DNA of 7,046 bases from Oscillospiraceae bacterium (GCA_017414145.1 JAFPQL010000250.1:1-7046), one strand, 5' to 3'; shown: positions 1 to 5,259, numbered from the stretch's first letter. Notes: generated by a model from the sequence alone, not told the origin. Numbers and translations: made by a program.

Positions 1-288
1 ATTTTCACCCGCGGAGCTCAGGCTGACATTGTAGAACACAATCGCCTCATCCAGTCCGTCGCCGTCCAGATCCACCACCGTAAAGGCGGAGAGATGATCG
101 CCGTGCTTGGGATATTTCAGGCTGATGGAATTGCCGGCGGTCAGCTGAAGCGCCTGATATATCTGCTCCTGCTCGGCGGTCAGACGCGGCGGCGAGAGCA
201 TGGTCTCAACGCTCGCGGAGAAATTGCACGCCGGAAGCTGCACCGTCAGCGCGGCGGCGGCAGCCATGCGGAGAAATGCCGTTTTCAT
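1..288 (-). CDS. Surface lipoprotein with Asp-rich calcium-type loop, 3' end outside window
   Basis: The first 96 residues are visible; the gene continues beyond the left edge. The N-terminus is a lipoprotein signal: Lys2 and Arg7, an Ala-rich hydrophobic stretch, then a lipobox LPAC with the lipidated Cys at residue 21, so the mature protein should be anchored to the outer face of the membrane. After it come a linker rich in Ser and Pro and a short helix (about 36-50). Next is the loop DLDGDGLDE (73-81), with Asp at 73, 75, 77 and 80 spaced like calcium-binding loops of VCBS/FG-GAP beta-propeller proteins, followed by a strand AIVFY. I recall similar short lipoproteins in Ruminococcus relatives, but no function is known to me. 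The start lies 3 bases after the citrate synthase stop and has only a weak ribosome binding site, so translation is probably coupled to that gene. Met8 is a less likely start because it has no Shine-Dalgarno and would lose the positive charges of the signal. Confidence 0.72.
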   Translation of the reverse strand, partial: MKTAFLRMAAAAALTVQLPACNFSASVETMLSPPRLTAEQEQIYQALQLTAGNSISLKYPKHGDHLSAFTVVDLDGDGLDEAIVFYNVSLSSAGEN

Positions 289-291
289 CGG

Positions 292-1656
292 TTATCCGCG
301 CTCAGCCAGCGGGATATAGCGGGTCGCCTTGGTGATCGAGCGATAGGCCGGACGGATGATTCTGCCGCCCGTCAGCACCTCCTCGATGCGGTGCGCCGCC
401 CAGCCCGCGATGCGGGAAACGGCAAACATCGGCGTAAAGAGATCCTCCGGCACGCCGAGCATCCGGTACACCAGACCGGAATACAGATCGACATTCGCGC
501 AGATGTTCTTGGCCGCGGCGCGGGCGGATTTTTCCGCGACAAGCTGCGGCGTCAGGCGCTCAATCGTGCTGAGCATCCGGAAATCCTCCTCGAACTCCGT
601 CCCCTTTGCGAGCTGAATCGCCTTCTCCTTGAGCAGAACGGCACGCGGGTCGGAGAGCGTGTAGACCGCGTGACCCATGCCGTAGACCAGACCGGCGCCG
701 TCGCCGGCTTCTCTGCGCATGATGCGGCGGATGAGATCCGCCACGGCGCCCTCGTCGTCCGGATCGGAGATTTCGCGCTTGAACAGCTCCAGCTGCTCTA
801 TGACCTTATGGTTCGCGCCGCCGTGCCGGAAGCCCTTTAAGGCGCCGATTGCGGCAGAATATGCAGAATAGGGGTCGGTGCCGGACGATGTCAGCACACG
901 GCAGGTAAAGGCGGAATTGTTGCCGCCGCCGTGCTCTGCGTGCAGCATCATGCAGATGTCCAGCAGATGCGCCTCCTCCGGCGTATACTGCCGGTCGAGC
1001 CGCAGCAGCGAGAGGATCGTTTCCGCGTTGGATTCCTCCGGGCGCAGCGGGTGCATGACCAGACTCTCGCCGTCAAAGGCCTGCCGCTTGACCTGATAGG
1101 CCGCCGACATGATGACCGGCATCCGCGCAATCATCGAAACCGCGACGCGCACCTCGTTCTCCAGCGAACGCTCCTCGCAGGCAGGGTCGTAGGAATACAG
1201 CGCCAGCACCGCACGGGCGAGCTTGTTCATGATGTTGTTGGAGGGTGCCTTGGCGATCATGTCGATCACAAAGCCCTCCGGCAGCTCCCGGCTGTCCGAG
1301 AGCAGCTCGCGGAAGCTCCTGAGCGCCGCGGCGTCCGGCAGATGCCCGAACAGCAGCAAAAATGCCGCCTCCTCATAGCCGAAGCGGTTTTCTGCCTCGA
1401 CCGCACGGACAAGATCGGTGATCTGGTAGCCGCGGTAGATCAGCTCTCCCGGAATCGGCTCCAGCTCGCCCTCGTTCATGATATAGCCGTGGACATTGCA
1501 GATTTTGGTTATGCCGGCAACAACACCGGTGCCGTCCGGGCGGCGAAGGCCGCGGTTGACATGGAGCTTTTCAAACAGCGTGGGATCAATCGCGGCATGT
1601 TCCCGCATCCCCATACATAAGCTGTAAAGAAGCTCTCTTGACTGTTCGGAATTCAT
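292..1656 (-). CDS. gltA: Citrate synthase (Si type)
   Basis: A 454-residue cytoplasmic enzyme that condenses oxaloacetate with acetyl-CoA to form citrate, the entry to the oxidative arm that feeds 2-oxoglutarate and glutamate synthesis in anaerobes. The family's signature blocks are present in order: HAEHGGGNNSAFTC (239-252) with His242 at the oxaloacetate site; GFRHGGANH (275-283) with the catalytic His278; GMGHAVYTLSDPRA (326-339) with His329; NVDLYSG (388-394) with catalytic Asp390; and SRIAGWAAHR (414-423) with substrate-binding Arg415. By family knowledge these correspond to H264, H305, D362 and R387 of the E. coli enzyme. Length is near the usual 370-450 range, with an extended N-terminus as in other clostridial members. 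2-Methylcitrate synthase cannot be excluded from sequence alone, but no prp-type genes are nearby. The start is preceded by AAGGA at 1670-1674, 13 nt from the ATG, a rather long spacing. It leads a transcript that continues into the lipoprotein gene. Confidence 0.93.
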   Translation of the reverse strand: MNSEQSRELLYSLCMGMREHAAIDPTLFEKLHVNRGLRRPDGTGVVAGITKICNVHGYIMNEGELEPIPGELIYRGYQITDLVRAVEAENRFGYEEAAFLLLFGHLPDAAALRSFRELLSDSRELPEGFVIDMIAKAPSNNIMNKLARAVLALYSYDPACEERSLENEVRVAVSMIARMPVIMSAAYQVKRQAFDGESLVMHPLRPEESNAETILSLLRLDRQYTPEEAHLLDICMMLHAEHGGGNNSAFTCRVLTSSGTDPYSAYSAAIGALKGFRHGGANHKVIEQLELFKREISDPDDEGAVADLIRRIMRREAGDGAGLVYGMGHAVYTLSDPRAVLLKEKAIQLAKGTEFEEDFRMLSTIERLTPQLVAEKSARAAAKNICANVDLYSGLVYRMLGVPEDLFTPMFAVSRIAGWAAHRIEEVLTGGRIIRPAYRSITKATRYIPLAERG

Positions 1657-1717
1657 TGACCGTAGTCCGTCCTTTCCTTTTCCCTATCGGATTGACTGCA
1701 TGATGAGATATACATAC
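1657..1717 (-). promoter_or_regulatory. Citrate synthase leader with purine-rich RBS and a possible tiny upstream ORF
   Basis: The predicted transcript starts near 1717, giving a leader of about 60 nt. It contains two AAGGA-like purine blocks (AAGGA at 1670-1674 and AAAGGA at 1675-1680); the nearer is 13 nt from the citrate synthase ATG, longer than the usual 5-9. An ATG at 1715-1713 opens a 20-codon frame whose TGA (1655-1653) overlaps the citrate synthase start in an ATGA arrangement. It has no room for its own ribosome binding site, so its translation is doubtful; it is described further under findings. Confidence 0.4.
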
Positions 1718-1723
1718 ATAGTT

Positions 1724-1752
1724 ATTATACTTCCTTTTTGCCCTGCTGTCAA
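1724..1752 (-). promoter_or_regulatory. Perfect-consensus sigma-A promoter of citrate synthase
   Basis: On the minus strand the -35 is TTGACA (1752-1747) and the -10 is TATAAT (1729-1724), separated by exactly 17 bp. All 12 positions match the housekeeping sigma consensus. Transcription should start near 1717. Unless repressed, such a promoter is expected to be strong in vegetative cells. I saw no convincing operator overlapping it. Confidence 0.88.
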
Positions 1753-1792
1753 TGGATATTCAGCAAGTTTTCATGTTTCGTCAGTAATTTCA

Positions 1793-1809
1793 CGGGCATC
1801 CGGTGCCCG
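1793..1809. repeat. Inverted repeat just upstream of the spoIID ribosome binding site
   Basis: CGGGCA (1793-1798) and TGCCCG (1804-1809) are perfect 6-bp arms around a 5-nt loop. The repeat ends one base before the AGAGGAG ribosome binding site of spoIID. In RNA it would form a GC-rich hairpin abutting that site. It has no T tract, so it is not an intrinsic terminator. The core GGCATCCGGTGCC recurs, inverted, at 3857-3869. Confidence 0.5.
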
Positions 1810-1810
1810 G

Positions 1811-1817
1811 AGAGGAG
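1811..1817 (+). promoter_or_regulatory. Ribosome binding site that fixes the spoIID start
   Basis: AGAGGAG lies 6 nt before ATG 1824. This favours that ATG over an in-frame GTG at 1803, which lies upstream of this site and inside the hairpin at 1793-1809. Confidence 0.8.
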
Positions 1818-1823
1818 ATTTTG

Positions 1824-2837
1824 ATGAAAGAACCGTTCCGGTTTTACCTGTTTGCCGCCGCCGTCATGCTCACGGTGCCGGCCGCTGCCGTTCTGACCCT
1901 GCCAAAGCCCTCCCGCAGCGGACTGATTTCCGATATGCCGCTGCTGTCGCAGAAGCCGCTGCAAGCGGATGCCGGATACAAGCCCGCGGACACCTACCGC
2001 GTGCTGCTGACGGATCGCGGTGAGATCGCCGAAGTGCCGGTGCGGGATTATCTGATCGGCGCCGTCGCGGCAGAGATGCCCGCCTCGTATGAAGCGGAGG
2101 CGCTCCGGGCACAGGCGGTTGTCTCGCACACCTACGCCGAGCGCATCCGGCTGCAAAATGCGCGCTGTCCGGATCCCGCCCTGAACGGCGCGGATTTTTC
2201 CGATGACAGCGCACAGTATCAGGCATTTTACACATCAGAGCAGATGCGGCTCGCCTACGGCTCACACTACGCAGAATTCTATGAGAAAATTGCCGCTGCG
2301 GTCGATGCCGCCGGCGATCAGCTTCTGTTCTCGGACGGCGAACCGATTGTCGCGGCATTCCACGCCGTTTCCGCCGGTCAGACCGAATCCGCGGAAAGCG
2401 TCTGGGGCAGTGCGCTGTCCTATCTGGTGCCGGTAAAATCGGACTGGGACCGCAGTGCGCCGCACTTTGAGGAGGAAGCCGTGCGCTCTGCCGAAACGGT
2501 GAAAAAGGCACTGACGGCACGCTTTCCGAAGATCGAACTGCCCGCGGAGCCTGCGGACTGGTTCCGGCTGACGGATGTCAGCGAATCCGGTACGGTCCGG
2601 ACGGTGCAGTGCGGCTCGGAAACCGTATCCGGCCAGACACTGCGGGAGCTGCTCTCGCTGCGGTCGGCGTGCTTCACGGTCGTCCCGCGGGATGACGGCT
2701 TCGTGTTCACGACAAAGGGCTACGGGCACAATGTCGGCATGAGTCAGTACGGCGCGAATGAAATGGCAAAGCGCGGTGCGGACTGCGCGGGCATCCTCGC
2801 ACATTATTATCCGGGTGCGGCTGCCGGCACGCCCTGA
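1824..2837 (+). CDS. spoIID: Stage II sporulation protein D, peptidoglycan lytic transglycosylase
   Basis: A 337-residue protein, close to the 343 of B. subtilis SpoIID. It has a short basic N-terminus and one membrane helix (about 7-27), then the SpoIID/LytB domain. Known role: with SpoIIP (amidase) and SpoIIM it degrades septal peptidoglycan so that the mother cell membrane engulfs the forespore; SpoIID cleaves glycan strands stripped of stem peptides. Conserved blocks are VRDYLIGAVAAEMPASY (73-89), whose Glu84 aligns with the catalytic Glu88 of B. subtilis; ALRAQAVVSHTYA (93-105); FHAVSAGQTESAESVWG (179-195); and KGYGHNVGMSQYGANEMAKRG (298-318) followed by HYYPG. The segment GADFSDDSAQYQAF (122-135) replaces the Cys/His zinc ligands found in some clostridial homologues. 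spoIIQ, often adjacent in clostridia, is absent here; the next gene is convergent. By analogy expression should depend on mother-cell sigma-E, but I could not define a convincing sigma-E promoter in 1657-1823. Confidence 0.93.
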   Translation: MKEPFRFYLFAAAVMLTVPAAAVLTLPKPSRSGLISDMPLLSQKPLQADAGYKPADTYRVLLTDRGEIAEVPVRDYLIGAVAAEMPASYEAEALRAQAVVSHTYAERIRLQNARCPDPALNGADFSDDSAQYQAFYTSEQMRLAYGSHYAEFYEKIAAAVDAAGDQLLFSDGEPIVAAFHAVSAGQTESAESVWGSALSYLVPVKSDWDRSAPHFEEEAVRSAETVKKALTARFPKIELPAEPADWFRLTDVSESGTVRTVQCGSETVSGQTLRELLSLRSACFTVVPRDDGFVFTTKGYGHNVGMSQYGANEMAKRGADCAGILAHYYPGAAAGTP

Positions 2838-2845
2838 CCGAAAGC

Positions 2846-2888
2846 GCCGGACTCACTGCGGCAGTTCCAGATACGCCCGCAGTGCCGG
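2846..2888. repeat. Stem-loop at the convergent gene junction
   Basis: CACTGCGG (2854-2861) pairs perfectly with CCGCAGTG (2877-2884) across a 15-nt loop. CCGG at 2847-2850 and 2885-2888 can extend the stem past a 3-nt bulge. It covers the end of the patatin coding region and begins just beyond the spoIID stop. It may slow or end transcription from both sides or protect 3' ends, but no T tract follows on either strand, so it is not called an intrinsic terminator. Part of the complementarity may simply be coding sequence. Confidence 0.35.
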
Positions 2889-3758
2889 AACCGCCCGCTC
2901 CGCATCGTGATACCCCAGCCAGTACAGATTTCCGAGCTTGTCCATGTCTCCGTCAAACCGCGTGACGGTCACAGGCTCGGACGGCGCAAGGAGAAAAATC
3001 TCTCCGCGTCCGGCGCGCTGCTCCAGCAGATCGGCTGTCTCGTTGAACCGCTCGTTCGCCGCCGCCATGCTCTCCAGAAAATGCGGGTACTTCCGGTACA
3101 TCAGCTTTGCGATTTTCGGCATTCCGGGCTCTCTGCGGTATGACAGCTCCCGCGTCCGCACGACGACGATCTTCCGCTCCCCCGATGCTTCCGCCCATGA
3201 AAGCGGGATTTTCTCGGCGCATCCGCCGTCCAGATACGGAATGCCGCCGATGACGACCGGACGAGACACATACGGGACTGTCGCGGACGCCTGAATGGCT
3301 CTGGACAGGCGGCACCTGCCCTTCTCAAAATAGGTCACTTTGCCGGTCAGGAGATTGGTCGCGGAGACTGCCATTCTGCGTGAAGGGTCACGGAACCGTT
3401 TTTTGTCAATCTGCAGTGCCTTCAGGAGGTCATGGAACAGGTAGGTGAAGCCCGTGATGCCGCCGTCCCGCAGATAGGCGCCGATGCCGCAGTAATTCGG
3501 GTCATGCCGGTAGGTCAGGTCGATTCTGGCGCCCCAGCCGATCTGTCCGGACACATAGCCGACCGCGGACAGTGCGCCCGCCGAGCAGCCGGCCACCGAC
3601 CGCAGGTTGATGTCATGCTGCATCAGGCAGTCCAGCACGCCGACGGTGTAAAGCCCCTTCCAGCCGCCGCCCTCCAGCACCATGCAGCCTTCGGTGATCT
3701 GACTGCCCGCTCTGCCGGACGGAAGTTTGTCGATGTGCCGGTAAATGTTTCGTTTCAT
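2853..3758 (-). CDS. Patatin-like phospholipase (YjjU/RssA type)
   Basis: A 301-residue predicted cytoplasmic Ser-Asp dyad acyl hydrolase. The PNPLA domain shows an oxyanion-hole motif LEGGGWKG (28-35), the nucleophile elbow GCSAG (57-61) with Ser59, and the dyad motif LDGG (176-179) with Asp177. The spacing and the blocks MAVSATNLLTGK (129-140) and ASATVPY (157-163) resemble bacterial patatins such as E. coli YjjU. The family cleaves fatty acyl esters of phospholipids or other lipids; the substrate here is unknown. There is no signal peptide. The chosen ATG has AAGGAG 12 nt upstream (3776-3771) and lies about 55 nt after the predicted transcription start. The frame remains open for 120 codons upstream, but that stretch contains this promoter and overlaps the divergent gene, so it is not coding. 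The gene is monocistronic as far as seen: convergent with spoIID (15 bp between stops) and divergent from the membrane protein at 4030. Confidence 0.88.
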   Translation of the reverse strand: MKRNIYRHIDKLPSGRAGSQITEGCMVLEGGGWKGLYTVGVLDCLMQHDINLRSVAGCSAGALSAVGYVSGQIGWGARIDLTYRHDPNYCGIGAYLRDGGITGFTYLFHDLLKALQIDKKRFRDPSRRMAVSATNLLTGKVTYFEKGRCRLSRAIQASATVPYVSRPVVIGGIPYLDGGCAEKIPLSWAEASGERKIVVVRTRELSYRREPGMPKIAKLMYRKYPHFLESMAAANERFNETADLLEQRAGRGEIFLLAPSEPVTVTRFDGDMDKLGNLYWLGYHDAERAVPALRAYLELPQ

Positions 3759-3770
3759 GGTATATGATTG

Positions 3771-3776
3771 CTCCTT
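3771..3776 (-). promoter_or_regulatory. Ribosome binding site of the patatin gene, deciding its start
   Basis: AAGGAG on the minus strand lies 12 nt before ATG 3758, somewhat longer than optimal. No ATG, GTG or TTG occurs in the intervening bases in frame, so 3758 is the best start and the longer open frame upstream is rejected. Confidence 0.7.
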
Positions 3777-3796
3777 GATTCTGATTTCGACTTTAC

Positions 3797-3819
3797 GGCG
3801 GATTGCTCCGCCTCTTTTT
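3797..3819 (+). terminator. GC hairpin plus T-run: plus-strand terminator and 5'-end hairpin of the patatin mRNA
   Basis: Perfect 6-bp arms GGCGGA (3797-3802) and TCCGCC (3807-3812) enclose TTGC. On the plus strand TCTTTTTA follows, as in an intrinsic terminator; it could stop spoIID read-through, or transcription antisense to the patatin gene, before the next plus-strand gene. On the minus strand the same arms enclose GCAA, a GNRA tetraloop, and begin at the predicted transcription start (about 3813), giving the patatin mRNA a 5'-terminal stem-loop. The stem is short, so termination strength is uncertain. Confidence 0.5.
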
Positions 3820-3848
3820 ATTATATCACAGATTTCCGCAGCCTGCAA
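3820..3848 (-). promoter_or_regulatory. Extended -10 promoter of the patatin gene
   Basis: Minus-strand -10 TATAAT (3825-3820) is preceded by TGA, giving an extended TGnTATAAT. A weak -35, TTGCAG (3848-3843), sits 17 bp upstream. Transcription should begin near 3813, about 55 nt before the ATG. Confidence 0.75.
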
Positions 3849-3855
3849 GCGCTGC

Positions 3856-3870
3856 CGGCACCGGATGCCG
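3856..3870. repeat. Inverted repeat sharing a 13-mer with the spoIID upstream region
   Basis: CGGCA (3856-3860) and TGCCG (3866-3870) flank a 5-nt loop, 7 bp upstream of the patatin -35. The core GGCACCGGATGCC (3857-3869) is the exact reverse complement of 1795-1807. Both copies are intergenic hairpins with 5-nt loops. Confidence 0.4.
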
Positions 3871-3965
3871 CCCCTGTTGCAATTTCCGGCGGAAAATGCG
3901 ATAAGCGGGGGCCTCCCGCCGGCATTTTCTAAAGTTCTCCGGCAGAGAAGCCGTATTCTCTCAGC
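3871..3965. other. Core of the divergent intergenic region: candidate operator palindromes
   Basis: This stretch lies between the two divergent promoters and has no plausible gene. It holds TTTCCGGCGGAAAA (3883-3896), a palindrome TTTCC-GGC-GGAAA, and TCTCCGGCAGAGAA (3936-3949), part of TTCTC-N5-GAGAA (3935-3949). A third relative, TTTCCGCCAGAAAG, is at 4003-4016. GAGAA (3945-3949) can also pair with TTCTC at 3956-3960, five bases before the -35 of the next gene. GCGGG (3905-3909) and CCCGC (3915-3919) form another small hairpin without a useful T-run. Whether any of these binds a regulator is inference. Confidence 0.4.
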
Positions 3966-3994
3966 TTGCTTTTTACAGCTTAATATGCTATAAT
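3966..3994 (+). promoter_or_regulatory. Extended -10 promoter of the membrane zinc-ribbon gene
   Basis: TATAAT (3989-3994) is preceded by TGC, an extended -10. TTGCTT (3966-3971) is a weak -35 at 17 bp. Transcription should begin near 4001, leaving a leader of about 29 nt. Confidence 0.75.
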
Positions 3995-4012
3995 GATATA
4001 AATTTCCGCCAG

Positions 4013-4018
4013 AAAGGA
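4013..4018 (+). promoter_or_regulatory. Ribosome binding site supporting a TTG start
   Basis: AAAGGA is 11 nt before TTG 4030. No ATG, GTG or other TTG in this frame lies between the site and 4030, and the first in-frame ATG is codon 54, beyond the first membrane helix, so the TTG is preferred. Confidence 0.6.
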
Positions 4019-4029
4019 CTGACCGCCGC

Positions 4030-5217
4030 TTGTATCTCAGAGAAATCAGAATCAAGGTGCTCAGAATCAAAAATGTCATCCTGACCGTCCTGTCGGTCTT
4101 CAACCTGCTCTTTCTCATCGACTCCCTGACCTCGCTGATTGCGATTTACTGGGGCGACTGGGAAACCATCCGGACTGCCAAGCGAACCATGCCGTCCGTC
4201 AGAGGCATCATCGTCAGCATCATTCTGCTCATCCTCATCGGCATCTCCCGCCGGCTGATCGGCGATGCGCAATTCTATTCCGGCTACTTTGAGGGCGATC
4301 TGGACGGAGAGGTTTCCTGCCGCGATCTTGCGGATGTGACCGGAAAACGCCCCGGCGCCGTCCGGCGGCGCCTGAAGCTGCTCCGGCTGCTGTATATGAA
4401 GGGCTTTCGGATGCAGAAGAAAGACGGCGCCGACTTTGCCGTGCTGGACAGCAAAACCGCCGTCTGTGAGTGCCGAAGCTGCGGCGCACAGATCGAAAAG
4501 CGGATGTATTTCACCGGTGTCTGCCCGTACTGCAAAAGCTCCGACCTCTTTGCCCGCGTGCTGACCGGCGAACGCTTCTACAGCATCTCCACGGACACCA
4601 AGCCGCAGACCAAAAAGGCGGAATACTACACCGTCAAAGAGCTGGCGGTGAAGCGCGCATGGTTTATCATCCTGATGCTGCTCGGCATCAGCGTTTGCGT
4701 GATGTTCTTCTTCATGATGGCCTCTGCCGCGGGAAATCTCAACGATGAGCAGTATATGCGGCAGGAGATTCTGAAGCCGGAAAATCACGCCTCGACCAGA
4801 ATCATCACGAACAGGCTGCTTTCGACCATCTCATTGGGAACGGTCTTTGTCATCGGCCTGATTCCGGTCATCTTCAGCCGCATCGGCCGCATCCGCAGTC
4901 TGACCGTTGCGGACGCCTGCTCCAAATGCTTTGCGCGGAGCCGGGTTCCCTTCGTGAACGCAAAGGCGCTGCCGGATGTCACCGGCAAACCGGGCGCGGA
5001 TGCAAAACGGATCCGCACCGTCCGCCGCACAATGCGTCTTGGCTATCTGCAGCACTGCACGCTGGAGCGTCACGACGAGGTTACGGTCACGCTGGCCAAG
5101 CAGATCACAAAGGACAGATGCCCAAACTGCGGCGCGCCGATTGTCGGTGCCGCGGACGCGCATTACACCTGCCGGTACTGCGGCAGCCGGATCATGGATG
5201 TCATCCGGAAAAAGTGA
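4030..5217 (+). CDS. Four-helix membrane protein with duplicated helix-turn-helix-like and zinc-ribbon units
   Basis: I do not recognise a named family. The 395 residues show two membrane helices (about 16-40 and 58-77), a charged helical segment (about 90-130), a zinc ribbon CRSC-x13-CPYC (Cys148, 151, 165, 168), two more helices (about 209-233 and 266-286), a second helical segment (about 312-345), and a C-terminal zinc ribbon CPNC-x13-CRYC (Cys364, 367, 381, 384). The halves look like an internal duplication: LADVTGK (100-106) matches LPDVTGK (314-320), both ribbons have CGA after the first Cys pair, and first-to-third Cys spacing is 17 in each. An extra CSKC (297-300) has no clear partner pair. 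The helical segments recall the winged-helix pattern LAxxTGK...V..L..L...GY seen in other Firmicutes zinc-ribbon membrane proteins; that resemblance is from memory. It begins at TTG, is monocistronic, and is flanked by its own promoter and terminator. Function unknown; membrane sensing or envelope assembly are only guesses. Confidence 0.85.
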   Translation: MYLREIRIKVLRIKNVILTVLSVFNLLFLIDSLTSLIAIYWGDWETIRTAKRTMPSVRGIIVSIILLILIGISRRLIGDAQFYSGYFEGDLDGEVSCRDLADVTGKRPGAVRRRLKLLRLLYMKGFRMQKKDGADFAVLDSKTAVCECRSCGAQIEKRMYFTGVCPYCKSSDLFARVLTGERFYSISTDTKPQTKKAEYYTVKELAVKRAWFIILMLLGISVCVMFFFMMASAAGNLNDEQYMRQEILKPENHASTRIITNRLLSTISLGTVFVIGLIPVIFSRIGRIRSLTVADACSKCFARSRVPFVNAKALPDVTGKPGADAKRIRTVRRTMRLGYLQHCTLERHDEVTVTLAKQITKDRCPNCGAPIVGAADAHYTCRYCGSRIMDVIRKK

Positions 5218-5224
5218 AACCTGC

Positions 5225-5259
5225 ACCGGACGCCCTGTCTTCACGGGCGTCCGGTTTTT
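5225..5259 (+). terminator. Strong intrinsic terminator after the membrane protein gene
   Basis: ACCGGACGCCC (5225-5235) and GGGCGTCCGGT (5245-5255) form a perfect 11-bp stem around a 9-nt loop, followed by a run of Ts through 5259. It begins 8 bases after the stop at 5217 and separates that gene from hprK. Confidence 0.93.

Noticed and set aside
94..1620. Long plus-strand open frames (248 and 229 codons) across the citrate synthase gene
   Set aside because: They lie antisense to a gene with all catalytic motifs, are rich in Arg, His and Gln, and have no domain I recognise. They are by-products of high GC.
1754..1780. Possible sigma-E promoter for spoIID (GGATATT at 1754-1760, CAT at 1772-1774)
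   Set aside because: The -35-like part is fair, but the -10 matches poorly and the spacing of 11 is shorter than the 13-15 expected.
1803..1823. GTG start for spoIID seven codons upstream
   Set aside because: It lies inside the hairpin and before the AGAGGAG site that is ideally spaced for ATG 1824.
1657..1823. Catabolite-responsive element in the citrate synthase upstream region
   Set aside because: The best stretch (ATGAAAAC on the minus strand) fails at the central CG and the right half.
3905..3930. Hairpin GCGGG/CCCGC with a nearby TTTT as an intrinsic terminator
   Set aside because: The stem is only 5 bp and the T-run begins 5 or more bases after it; there is no gene directly upstream on that strand to terminate.
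3759..4118. 120-codon N-terminal extension of the patatin frame
   Set aside because: It would contain the gene's own promoter and hairpin and overlap the divergent gene; the AAGGAG site supports 3758.
3988..4788. 266-codon minus-strand open frame opposite the membrane protein gene
   Set aside because: Composition is dominated by Asp, Gln, Ala and His without hydrophobic core pattern, and the plus-strand frame has membrane helices, paired Cys motifs, promoter, RBS and terminator.
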